Shown one piece after another: positions 1 to 6,224 of a stretch of DNA of 6,623 nt. This DNA comes from Candidatus Bathyarchaeota archaeon (lineage in GTDB: Archaea > Asgardarchaeota > Lokiarchaeia > Sigyniarchaeales > Sigyniarchaeaceae), in assembly GCA_014729935.1 (NCBI GenBank), contig WJJB01000023.1:1-6623 (forward strand), read 5' to 3'. The first letter of the stretch is position 1. The number at the start of each line of letters is the position of its first letter. Below the pieces are notes generated by a model, which did not search any database, was not told the DNA's origin, and saw only the letters and a program-made list of their open reading frames with translations. Position numbers and translations under genes: made by a program.

Positions 1-2652
1 ATTATTTCCATAATCCTGCGCCTGCCAAGTATATGAATTGTTTGTTAGATTATTCAAGTAAAATAAATTTTCCATGCCATTCACATAGATACCCAAATCA
101 TCGTTTCCGTGAACATGATTGCCAATGAATTCACCTTGATCCGAGGAAATGGAAAGCATACCTGCTCCTGAAAGGATGGAGCTACCGAGATTATCGTGCA
201 AGTGGCTATTGACCATTATCGCGCCATCCGAATTGGCGATCAATACTCCAATCCCAGTAAAGGAGTTACTGGTGCCGATATTATCCCTAGAAGTGCAATT
301 ATTGATTTCAACATTGTCCGAACCTAAAACCAGGAACCCGTTCCCAGCGTAATCACCAGACACATGGTTCTGATTATGCCGGGCTATGCAATCAAGTAAT
401 GTCGTATTATCTGCTATGAACAGGTAAAAACCATTCCCCGTTTCACTATCTGTACCATAGTTTCCCGCCGCGATGCAATTGGAGATGGTGTTACTCGAAG
501 ATGAGAGAAGATACAATCCATTACCAGAATCGGTAAACCCTGCGGCGTTATCGCACAATTGGGTGTTCTTGATGATAGAGGAAGTAATGTTTTCCATGTA
601 AAGTCCATTTCCACTTTTATATTCCAACCCACCATCGTTTAGATTAAAGGCACAATCTTGAATCGTGATATCGGAGCAATGGATCATGTATCCACCGTTT
701 CCGGAGTAAGAATTCGATCCAGCCTGGCATCTCATCACCGTGGTATTCAAGAGTTTTACGTGTTCCGAGAAAATTATTTGAATACCAACTCCCGTGAAGG
801 AAGTGCTCGTGCCAGTAATATCCATGATCAAGTTTCCCGAGATCTCATTCCAACTTGAATAGGAATGGTCAAAACCGCATTCAACGCAATCATGAATGAA
901 ATTCTCGATTGCTTTGTTGAAATGAGCGTCCCTTAAATAAATTCCAATGTCACTCGTGTCCACCTCGTTTCGGAGAAGCAAGGTGTTATTCGTTTGATAC
1001 AAGTAAAAACCATAAACAGTATCATTTACTATGCTCCTTGTTACCGAGATATCCATGCATTTGAAAAGGTATACGCCCCCGTAATTCTTGAAACACGTGC
1101 AATCTTCAATAAAACCATTGCTGACATCGGAAAAATAAATGCCAAAATAGGAATCGGTATCCTCGAATATGCAATGCCTGATGGTGAAGAAATCATTTGT
1201 GCCTACTATGGTGATCCCGTTATTTCCCATTGTTGTCGTGTTTATGCATAGGTTTTCAAGAATGAAGGGATCCTCTCGAGTTCCGGAGCCAGATGACGCG
1301 TATGCTTGAAAATCGGCTGTATCATGGATGGTAATCGGGTACGAGGGCAGGTAACCGTGATGATAGGTAATCAAGGAATACAAATCAAATGAACCTGAAG
1401 AACCATCAATTGAATAGTTCGCCCCCCAGTATATATTATTGAGGGGCGTGGCACCAGGATTCACCAACAGGAAATCCGACCAGTAATTCCCCCTGTTGCT
1501 AATATGCCATGAATTTGATGTTCCATTATCGCATGCCTGGATGCCGGATCCGTTGTTATCGTAAAAGCCATTTAGCCAGATATCATTGTTGCTCGCACTA
1601 GCTGACAGGGCGATTCCAGAGTTCTGGTTGCCTTGAATGATGGACCAATTCACCTTGTTATTCGATGAGCTTAAAAAGAGCATACCCATGCCCGAAAGCA
1701 ATCCACCGCCCGTGTTATCTCTTACCGTGTTCAATGCTAGCGTATTATGCGATGCACTGCTGAAGAGGAACCCGACTCCGCTTCCCTCCCCGCTGCCCGT
1801 GGAATTGGCAACCGTGTTATTCTTGAAATGGTTACCATCACCGAAAACGAGAAGTCCAATACCGGAATAATCGTAAGAATCCCCATCATTATCCAAGACG
1901 AAGTTATCGATGAATGTATTATTTTCACTCATTACATACATGCCAATCCCTCCATATAACCCGCTGGTAGCCCTGGTTCCCTGCACCGTGTTGTTTTCTA
2001 CACGGGTGAACCTTGAGGAAGAAGAGATGTATATTCCTACCTCATGAGCACCTGATATCTTGTTGCTCCTGATGGTATTATTGGGGGATAAATTCAGGAA
2101 TATTCCTTTTTCATTGGAATCTAACGTGTTATTCTGGATGGTTGCATATGTCGTATTATAAAGGAAAATCCCGGTATCACGGTTATCTTGTATATAGTTA
2201 TTGTTGATTGATATATTCTCGCATTCTCGGAAGTACAGGCTATACGTGCTATGAATTGCATTTCCATTGATGGTTCCGTGTTTCACGCGTAGCAGGAATA
2301 TTCCATACCTTCCAGTTTGTGTATTGGACACGAAACAGTTCCTGACAATGAAATGCGCAGTGGTATCCCTGATGTAAATACCATTGTCAGAGTATGCTGC
2401 ACAATCGATTACCAGGTTCTCGATGATGAAGGGATCATCGGGTGTGCCGAAACCACTTGATGCGAATTCGGCAAGATCTTGGTTATTTTCTATATAAACT
2501 GGTGAATCGGGATTACTTTCAAGGATGGCTGCATTATCCACGGTATTCTTCTCATCGTCGTTCATGGCAAATCCCATGGCAACCACAAAGCAAGCCAATA
2601 CAACAAAGATCAACACTTTTCCCCTCGCACGCATGTCTATTCTATTTTGCAC
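1..2652 (-). CDS. Secreted two-module right-handed beta-helix (NosD/PbH1-type) surface protein, 3' end beyond the window
   Basis: The frame is open without a stop for 884 codons from a GTG at 2652 to the left edge. That start is chosen because GGAGGAGAT lies 3 nt upstream; an ATG at 2634 is the alternative. Residues 8-29 are a basic then hydrophobic signal peptide with possible cleavage after A29. Two modules follow. Module 1 (about 46-430) opens with ASSGFGTPDDPFIIEN, has about 12 coils of the type NGIYIxxTxxxxIxNNxI, and ends in a cap with GNYWSDF and YSIDGSSGSFD. Module 2 (about 436-884+) opens with ASSGSGTREDPFILEN, has about 15 coils, and reaches a FYLNNLTNN segment that normally just precedes the cap. 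Many N-x-S/T sequons fit an exported glycoprotein. PbH1 proteins include carbohydrate-active enzymes and adhesins; no catalytic residues could be assigned, so substrate and function are unknown. The membrane or wall anchor, if any, lies outside. Confidence 0.93.
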   Translation of the reverse strand, partial: MQNRIDMRARGKVLIFVVLACFVVAMGFAMNDDEKNTVDNAAILESNPDSPVYIENNQDLAEFASSGFGTPDDPFIIENLVIDCAAYSDNGIYIRDTTAHFIVRNCFVSNTQTGRYGIFLLRVKHGTINGNAIHSTYSLYFRECENISINNNYIQDNRDTGIFLYNTTYATIQNNTLDSNEKGIFLNLSPNNTIRSNKISGAHEVGIYISSSSRFTRVENNTVQGTRATSGLYGGIGMYVMSENNTFIDNFVLDNDGDSYDYSGIGLLVFGDGNHFKNNTVANSTGSGEGSGVGFLFSSASHNTLALNTVRDNTGGGLLSGMGMLFLSSSNNKVNWSIIQGNQNSGIALSASASNNDIWLNGFYDNNGSGIQACDNGTSNSWHISNRGNYWSDFLLVNPGATPLNNIYWGANYSIDGSSGSFDLYSLITYHHGYLPSYPITIHDTADFQAYASSGSGTREDPFILENLCINTTTMGNNGITIVGTNDFFTIRHCIFEDTDSYFGIYFSDVSNGFIEDCTCFKNYGGVYLFKCMDISVTRSIVNDTVYGFYLYQTNNTLLLRNEVDTSDIGIYLRDAHFNKAIENFIHDCVECGFDHSYSSWNEISGNLIMDITGTSTSFTGVGIQIIFSEHVKLLNTTVMRCQAGSNSYSGNGGYMIHCSDITIQDCAFNLNDGGLEYKSGNGLYMENITSSIIKNTQLCDNAAGFTDSGNGLYLLSSSSNTISNCIAAGNYGTDSETGNGFYLFIADNTTLLDCIARHNQNHVSGDYAGNGFLVLGSDNVEINNCTSRDNIGTSNSFTGIGVLIANSDGAIMVNSHLHDNLGSSILSGAGMLSISSDQGEFIGNHVHGNDDLGIYVNGMENLFYLNNLTNNSYTWQAQDYGNN

Positions 2653-2655
2653 GAG

Positions 2656-2664
2656 ATCTCCTCC
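2656..2664 (-). promoter_or_regulatory. Strong Shine-Dalgarno site deciding the GTG start of the beta-helix gene
   Basis: On the minus strand this reads GGAGGAGAT. Its GGAGG core is 7 nt before GTG at 2652, close to ideal for the archaeal anti-SD sequence. The in-frame ATG at 2634 has no comparable site, so the GTG is preferred. Confidence 0.75.
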
Positions 2665-2697
2665 CGGGTATAGGGTTTATCTATTACATGACGACAC

Positions 2698-2706
2698 TCA
2701 TATAAG
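2698..2706 (-). promoter_or_regulatory. Candidate TATA box for the beta-helix gene
   Basis: The minus strand reads CTTATATGA here, within an AT-rich stretch. Archaeal initiation about 26 bp downstream would give a start near 2676 and a leader of roughly 24 nt containing the SD site. This fits, but it is called by spacing and composition only. Confidence 0.45.
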
Positions 2707-2771
2707 AATTTTAATCGTCACTCTCGTGATCTAATCTCTCTTTTCCTGTTTTTCTCGATGAGAGGGGAAGG

Positions 2772-2779
2772 AAAAAAAA
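2772..2779 (-). terminator. Oligo-T tract, likely terminator of the oxidoreductase gene
   Basis: A run of eight A on the plus strand is T8 in the minus-strand transcript, about 38 nt after the oxidoreductase stop and before the promoter of the beta-helix gene. Archaeal RNA polymerase commonly terminates at such U-runs without a hairpin. The position supports separate transcription of the two minus-strand genes. Confidence 0.5.
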
Positions 2780-2817
2780 GGATTGGAATATGCCCTTTAT
2801 TTCGCTGATTAGTCGTT

Positions 2818-3948
2818 TTAGAGAATATCATCGACTGAAAGGGGTTTATCCCGGTTAAGGTTATGCAATGTCGGGTACGTGATAGTATCCTTTACTGGGA
2901 AGTAGACCGTTCGTTCCTCCTGCACCGATTTCAGGATGGCCCGGATCACTTCAACGCTCTTGCGTCCTTCCTCGCCGCAAACCATGGGATCCTTCTCGTT
3001 TGCCATCGCGTCGATGAAATTCTCCAAGAGATTATGGCGCTTAGGAGCCATGAATGGCACCTCCCAATCTTCCTCGTCCTTGTACCTCGTGTCTGCCGTG
3101 ATGAATTGTCCCCTGCTTTCCACGTATCCGTTCTCGCCTTGGACGATGATCCTGTTCTGCGGGGCTTTCTTGTTTGACGTGGAGAAGTTCATCGTGCCAA
3201 GTGCTCCATCTTTGGTTGTGAAGCAAGCAGTCACGGTGTCCTCCACCTCGATGAGAGCGTGTTCCCTGGCGATGGTGGAAGCATGTGCCGAGAGACTCTT
3301 GAATGGTCCCACGATCCACTGGAACATGTCAATGTCATGCACTGCTTGGTTGATCAGGATGCCGGCACCCTCGGTTGCCCAGCGCCCCCGCCATTGACCA
3401 GGTGAAACCCCTGTGGATGGGTCCACCGGGGACGAAGCCATGTAGTACATGCCGCTGCGGTAATGCCTAGCCCAGAGGGTGAAATCTGTGATGCGTCCCA
3501 AGCTACCTAGCTCGCCCTCCTTTCCCCTGGCTGCATCGTACATGTAATCATGAACGACTTCGAATCGATGTTGGAATCCGATTCCAAGAGTCACGCAATT
3601 CTTCCGCGCGGCAATGATCATCTGGTCCGCTTGTTGCAAATTGATGGCCATCGGTTTCTCGCAAAGGACATGCACGTCATTTTCTGCGGCAAGCACTGTT
3701 TGCGGCGCGTGCAAGTAGTGTGGAGTAGCTATGACCACGAAATCTAGTAATCCTTCCTTCTTGAAAAGCTCCGAGGCTTTCGTGTAAACGTTGCAATTCC
3801 CGTTTGCGCGTGCCACGTGCTCAGCACGGCTCTTGTTGATGTCACAGACGGCGATGAGCTCGCATTCATCGTGCACGTGGAGTCTCTTAGCCCAGCCACC
3901 ACCACGACCACCGGGCCCGATCACCGCTGCCTTCCATTGTTTTACCAT
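2818..3948 (-). CDS. Gfo/Idh/MocA-family NAD(P)-dependent oxidoreductase
   Basis: A complete 376-residue protein. Residues 6-40 form the Rossmann entry (AAVIGPGGRGGGW, ending in the acidic AVCDI strand end). Next come VVIATPHYLHAP (71-82) and the family hallmark EKPMAIN (97-103), whose Lys is the usual catalytic/cofactor residue. The C-terminal substrate domain carries NQAVHDIDMFQWIVG (200-214), with H204 and D205 in the expected active-site positions. Length is normal for the family. These enzymes oxidise or reduce sugars, inositols or related polyols in the cytoplasm; the exact substrate cannot be read. The ATG at 3948 is chosen because GTGAT, matching the distal anti-SD, lies 4 nt upstream and the Rossmann fold starts right after it. 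An in-frame TTG at 3969 would add 7 residues without an SD. The gene seems monocistronic: it has its own TATA box, and a T8 tract follows. A broken copy of its 3' part lies upstream. Confidence 0.95.
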   Translation of the reverse strand: MVKQWKAAVIGPGGRGGGWAKRLHVHDECELIAVCDINKSRAEHVARANGNCNVYTKASELFKKEGLLDFVVIATPHYLHAPQTVLAAENDVHVLCEKPMAINLQQADQMIIAARKNCVTLGIGFQHRFEVVHDYMYDAARGKEGELGSLGRITDFTLWARHYRSGMYYMASSPVDPSTGVSPGQWRGRWATEGAGILINQAVHDIDMFQWIVGPFKSLSAHASTIAREHALIEVEDTVTACFTTKDGALGTMNFSTSNKKAPQNRIIVQGENGYVESRGQFITADTRYKDEEDWEVPFMAPKRHNLLENFIDAMANEKDPMVCGEEGRKSVEVIRAILKSVQEERTVYFPVKDTITYPTLHNLNRDKPLSVDDIL

Positions 3949-4007
3949 GAGTATCACGTTTCCTTGCAAAGAGGATTCTGTGTGTGGAAGAGCTTCATGG
4001 GGTTCCT

Positions 4008-4018
4008 TATATAATTAT
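4008..4018 (-). promoter_or_regulatory. Candidate TATA box of the oxidoreductase gene
   Basis: The minus strand reads TAATTATATAA, the best TATA match upstream of the gene. Initiation about 26 bp downstream would fall near 3985, giving a leader of roughly 37 nt before ATG 3948. Confidence 0.5.
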
Positions 4019-4046
4019 CTTAAATCCTTGCCATATTACATGCTAT

Positions 4047-4073
4047 TTCCTTGGCGTGGTATCGCCAGAGGAA
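4047..4073. repeat. Imperfect hairpin, possible relic of a transposon end
   Basis: TTCCTTGGCG (4047-4056) pairs with CGCCA-G-AGGAA (4063-4073), giving a 10-bp stem with one bulged G and a 6-nt loop. Bulged subterminal hairpins are typical of IS200/IS605-type ends, and this one lies upstream of the TnpB-like remnant. The link is inference: the same structure could be chance or part of the oxidoreductase upstream region. Confidence 0.35.
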
Positions 4074-4104
4074 TTCAAGCCATGGAAACCCGGGAACGTT
4101 TAGG

Positions 4105-4117
4105 GGTTATCTAGCAG
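4105..4117 (+). repeat. GGTTATCTAGCAG repeat, copy 1
   Basis: This copy of the 11-bp GGTTATCTAGC unit lies upstream of the TnpB-like remnant, and two more copies lie at its 3' edge. Together with the following bases it contains the small palindrome CTAGC-A-GCTAG (4111-4121). It may mark one edge of a relic element or be a filler duplication. Confidence 0.6.
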
Positions 4118-4179
4118 CTAGATTGAACCTCCCTGAATCTGAACACCATCAGGATGCCACGGGGGTGGAAAGGGTGGTG

Positions 4180-4407
4180 CAGGAAGGGGAAAAACGTTCA
4201 CGTGCCGATCCGAAGTGCGGGTTGGTGCTCGATTCGAACCTGAACGCGGCGCGGAACGTTGGGGTTGTGCCATCATCGCCACGGCATCGGGTGCCCGTTC
4301 TCACCCGGTCGCCGTTCCCCAGTGGAAAGGTAGTAACCGCACCGGCTCGGACCGCGATGTCCAAGTTCGGTGAGGTTTGGAATAACGGTTATCTAGCGGT
4401 TATCTAG
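4180..4407 (+). pseudogene. Remnant of a TnpB-like protein (IS200/IS605-type), C-terminal zinc-ribbon/RuvC-III end only
   Basis: The plus frame through 4198-4266 reads DPKCGLVLDSNLNAARNVG. This resembles the end of TnpB proteins, usually CPKCGLVLDRDLNAARNI, where the second zinc knuckle runs into the RuvC-III motif. TnpB is an RNA-guided nuclease of about 350-420 residues; here the other RuvC motifs, the wedge and the first CxxC knuckle are all missing. The first Cys of CPKC is Asp, and DRD has become DSN, so even this end is degenerate. The frame stays open to a TAG at 4405-4407 that lies inside the downstream GGTTATCTAGC repeats. GC content over 4201-4260 is 38 of 60 bases, much richer than the flanking genes, which suggests foreign origin. 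The upstream limit is not defined and no start is assigned. Confidence 0.6.
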
Positions 4408-4410
4408 CAG
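4387..4410 (+). repeat. Tandem GGTTATCTAGC repeats at the 3' edge of the TnpB-like remnant
   Basis: Two copies of GGTTATCTAGC stand head to tail (4387-4397 and 4398-4408) with no spacer; the second continues AG, exactly as in the copy at 4105. The pair supplies the stop of the remnant frame. The arrangement brackets about 270 bp of GC-rich sequence and may mark the ends or the scar of a mobile element. Confidence 0.65.
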
Positions 4411-4416
4411 GAGCAA

Positions 4417-4712
4417 CATCCATGATCGGATATTGGGTGATGGGTAGGTGATTTTCTCCTCCATTGTTCTTCCTGCATGGCAGGTAACACTTCAACGCTC
4501 TCGCATTCTTCCTCACAGAAACCATGGCATCCGTCTCGTTTGCCATCGCGTCGATGAACTTCTCCAAGAGATCATGGTCCTTAGGAGCCATGAATGGCAC
4601 CTCCCACTCTTCCTCATCCTTATTCTTCACGTCTGCCGAGACGGAATATTCCCTGCTTTCCACGTAACCGTTTTCGCCTTGGACGATGATCAGGTGATTC
4701 GGCCCTTTCCTT
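4417..4712 (-). pseudogene. Decayed partial duplicate of the neighbouring Gfo/Idh/MocA oxidoreductase gene (3' part)
   Basis: The minus strand here encodes a stretch matching residues 269-323 of the intact enzyme, with 41 of 55 residues identical by hand count, including VQGENGYVESR and EVPFMAPK. DNA similarity spans about 4484-4700 against 2946-3160. Upstream in the coding sense the frame meets a stop (TGA) just before KRKGPNH, so the whole N-terminal Rossmann half is gone. Downstream, a 1-bp deletion near 4530 shifts the frame. Correcting for it restores an EEECESVEV segment, aligned with EEGRKSVEV in the intact copy, before the match fades into weak similarity. No promoter or SD precedes it. 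This is a dead fragment of a tandem duplication and is not expected to make a working protein. Confidence 0.85.
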
Positions 4713-4795
4713 TTCGGTCAGGCGTTCAACTTTTCTTGAAAACTGATCTCCAACATGACGCAATCCCCTGCTCACCCTCCGCTAAAGGCACAGTA

Positions 4796-4806
4796 TTTTT
4801 TAAATA
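4796..4806 (+). promoter_or_regulatory. Candidate TATA box of the membrane-protein gene
   Basis: TTTTTAAATAT resembles an archaeal TATA element. Initiation about 26 bp downstream would start near 4827, leaving a leader of about 30 nt that holds the SD site. Confidence 0.45.
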
Positions 4807-4845
4807 TCATTAGACCAAATATCAACAATAGATTATAGGTTATGC

Positions 4846-4853
4846 AGGTGAGG
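4846..4853 (+). promoter_or_regulatory. Shine-Dalgarno site of the membrane-protein gene
   Basis: AGGTGAGG ends 4 nt before ATG 4858. It matches the archaeal anti-SD well and fixes this ATG as the start. Confidence 0.7.
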
Positions 4854-4857
4854 AACA

Positions 4858-5685
4858 ATGGAATCGAAAAAGAAGGTAAAGGTAGCTGGAGGCGTGCTCG
4901 TGGGATTCATCGCCTTGATGCTCTTATTACTTGGTATTTTGCATTGGCTTGAATATGGCTTTGTCCTTAGAGATGATATCAACTACCTTGGTTATATACT
5001 GCTTATCACGTTATGTCTCGTCACGACCGTGCACTTGTGGACAAGGGTGACTGGTTTTGAACCTGGCACATCCATAAGAAATCTTTTCACCTTGATGGGC
5101 ATCTCATTCATCATTATTGGAACCATCTTCGTGTATTACATCGTTGATTACTTGCTTCAATGGGCGGGATTCAATTCCCTTTCGGTAATCATGCAAAGTG
5201 CGGGCCTCGATCTTGATTTTTACTTGTTCGGATTCGTTGATATCTCGATGCCCTTTGAAAGTGTTGTTACCTTCGCGTTCATCATGCTCGGGGTATCCTT
5301 CTTCATTTACCCACTGGAAAAATACGTGAAGAACAGGAGGCCTTGGTTCGCGATATCACTGTGGTTGTGCTTGTCTATCATCCCGCTAATTGCAGTCTTC
5401 AAGAATAACCAGCTTGCACTTTCCATAGCAACGGCAGGTATTGTATTATTCGTATTAATTAATTTCATCTTCATGTTTTACCTGTACATTGCACTCGCTG
5501 TGAAAAGTACTGGACGCATGAGAAAGGCGTCGGTGCTCGTCGCATTCGGCCTTTTCATGATGATCTTCGTGTGGGTCGTTGGCATTGGTTTATTTGATGA
5601 AAAGCTGGTTCAAGCAGCAGTCCAATTCGGCATTGGTATCGGTAGCATGACCATGTTTAACATTGGCTTCTACATCATGGGGTAG
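4858..5685 (+). CDS. Polytopic membrane protein of unknown function (about 8 transmembrane segments)
   Basis: A 275-residue protein with no family I recognise. Hydrophobic segments lie at about residues 10-31, 40-61, 76-101, 133-157, 162-181, 185-216, 222-247 and 255-275. The N-terminus is lysine-rich (ESKKKVK), which by the positive-inside rule places it in the cytoplasm. Short basic loops (KYVKNRRP at 155-162, KSTGRMRK at 216-223) would also be cytoplasmic. A longer loop around residues 102-132 (QWAGFNSL...LDLDFYLFGF) is amphipathic and contains the least hydrophobic stretch. No transporter, kinase or protease motif is visible. The last segment runs to the final residue, so there is no cytoplasmic tail. 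It is preceded by its own TATA-like box and SD, has no same-strand partner, and converges with the TFS-like gene, so context gives no functional hint. Confidence 0.88.
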   Translation: MESKKKVKVAGGVLVGFIALMLLLLGILHWLEYGFVLRDDINYLGYILLITLCLVTTVHLWTRVTGFEPGTSIRNLFTLMGISFIIIGTIFVYYIVDYLLQWAGFNSLSVIMQSAGLDLDFYLFGFVDISMPFESVVTFAFIMLGVSFFIYPLEKYVKNRRPWFAISLWLCLSIIPLIAVFKNNQLALSIATAGIVLFVLINFIFMFYLYIALAVKSTGRMRKASVLVAFGLFMMIFVWVVGIGLFDEKLVQAAVQFGIGIGSMTMFNIGFYIMG

Positions 5686-5723
5686 GCACTGGATGATGTT
5701 CTGTTTCCCATGAAAAAGAACCA

Positions 5724-5740
5724 TTCCTCCTTTCCTTTCT
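5724..5740 (+). terminator. Pyrimidine-rich tract, possible terminator of the membrane-protein gene
   Basis: About 40 nt after the stop the plus strand becomes almost pure C/T with short T runs. This could serve as an archaeal U-rich terminator between convergent genes, but the T runs are only three long, so support is weak. Confidence 0.22.
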
Positions 5741-5779
5741 CGTGCGACCGATCTTGGCTTCGCTGGCAAAACGGGTTCA

Positions 5780-5805
5780 AGATCCACTTGGGATATGGTG
5801 GATCT
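5780..5805 (-). terminator. Hairpin at the 3' end of the TFS-like gene
   Basis: AGATCCAC (5780-5787) and GTGGATCT (5798-5805) form a perfect 8-bp stem with a 10-nt loop. In the TFS-like transcript the stem begins at the last base of the stop codon. About 15 nt further on is a TTTT. It may be a terminator or a 3'-protecting structure between convergent genes. Confidence 0.4.
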
Positions 5806-6077
5806 CATTCGTCCGGGTTGAAATATTCCTCTTGAGCCTCGCGCATTTCTTCGCTTACCGTGGACCCTTTATGCATCGTTCCGAGGACAATCATGGTTTT
5901 TTCCTTGCCAGTTTTCTGGATTTTTTCCTTGATGGTGTACGAACTTTTGTCCTCGTCGGAGCTACCGAAGGGTTCCTCGTAGCCACAGCTATCACAGCGC
6001 AAGACCTTGACCTTCCCCTTGGAGTCTTTCTTGCGGCGAATTAGTAAAACATTATCACATTTTGGACAGAATTTCAT
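5805..6077 (-). CDS. One-ribbon RNA polymerase subunit M / transcription factor S-like protein
   Basis: A 90-residue protein. The N-terminus MKFCPKCDNVLL with C4-x2-C7, and LRCDSCGYEE with C28-x2-C31, form the first zinc ribbon typical of archaeal TFS and eukaryotic RPB9/RPA12/RPC11 N-termini, which dock on RNA polymerase. Canonical TFS is about 105-115 residues and has a second ribbon with an acidic DE tip that enters the secondary channel to stimulate transcript cleavage. Here residues 40-90 are charged and contain no cysteine, so that ribbon is absent. The tail is Lys/Glu-rich and ends in an acidic YFNPDE. It could be a polymerase-associated paralogue without cleavage activity, or an unrelated small ribbon protein. 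No SD precedes the ATG; the best TATA-like site implies a leader of about 8 nt. It is divergent from the HAD gene. Confidence 0.82.
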   Translation of the reverse strand: MKFCPKCDNVLLIRRKKDSKGKVKVLRCDSCGYEEPFGSSDEDKSSYTIKEKIQKTGKEKTMIVLGTMHKGSTVSEEMREAQEEYFNPDE

Positions 6078-6108
6078 TGCGATTCAACTCGGCACATTTA
6101 TTCCATCA

Positions 6109-6114
6109 ATAAAG
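6109..6114 (-). promoter_or_regulatory. Weak TATA-like element for the TFS-like gene
   Basis: The minus strand reads CTTTATTG around here, about 34 nt before the ATG. Initiation about 26 nt downstream would give a nearly leaderless mRNA, which fits the lack of a Shine-Dalgarno site. Confidence 0.3.
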
Positions 6115-6224
6115 AGGAAAAACACCTATTAAACCTCTCCGCATCAATCACATACAAAACATAAACTTTTCCCCGGGGGTGCAAAACAGGTAATGGAGGC
6201 ATGTGAAGGGATAGAATCTTAAGA

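Noticed and set aside
2586..2600. Lipobox (VLAC) in the signal peptide of the beta-helix protein.
   Set aside because: The cysteine lies in the middle of the hydrophobic core and is followed by eight more hydrophobic residues; a normal cleavage after A29 fits better.
149..2734. Several plus-strand and other-frame open frames of 60-90 codons across the beta-helix gene (for example 149-352, 994-1251, 1637-1870, 1747-1959, 2442-2705).
   Set aside because: They are shadows of the 884-codon minus-strand frame, which has a signal peptide, repeated coils and a strong SD. The shadows show no coherent protein features.
2863..3397. Plus-strand open frames of 104 and 153 codons opposite the oxidoreductase gene.
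   Set aside because: The minus strand encodes a complete enzyme with all family motifs here, and the antisense frames have no start signals or recognisable domains.
3949..3969. TTG at 3969 as the start of the oxidoreductase.
   Set aside because: It would add seven residues before the Rossmann strand with no SD, whereas ATG 3948 has GTGAT at a suitable distance and begins just before the fold.
3954..3998. A 14-codon upstream open frame (MKLFHTQNPLCKET) ahead of the oxidoreductase.
   Set aside because: Its ATG at 3998 lies only about 14 bp from the TATA-like box, so the predicted transcript would start after it.
4051..4407. The whole 118-codon plus frame as a functional gene.
   Set aside because: Only a short C-terminal TnpB-like motif is recognisable. 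Zinc-knuckle and RuvC residues are lost or changed, and the rest has no similarity I can support.
4387..4410. GGTTATCTAGC tandem pair as a CRISPR fragment.
   Set aside because: The units are 11 bp with no spacers, so the architecture does not fit a CRISPR array.
4738..4767. Short match of GATCTCCAACATGACGCAAT to the intact oxidoreductase around 3580-3599, which would extend the pseudogene with an internal deletion.
   Set aside because: The match needs a gap and several mismatches over about 20 bases, too little to separate from chance.
5742..6044. Plus-strand 100-codon frame opposite the TFS-like gene.
   Set aside because: It is antisense to a protein with a clear CxxC...CxxC ribbon and has no SD or recognisable domain.
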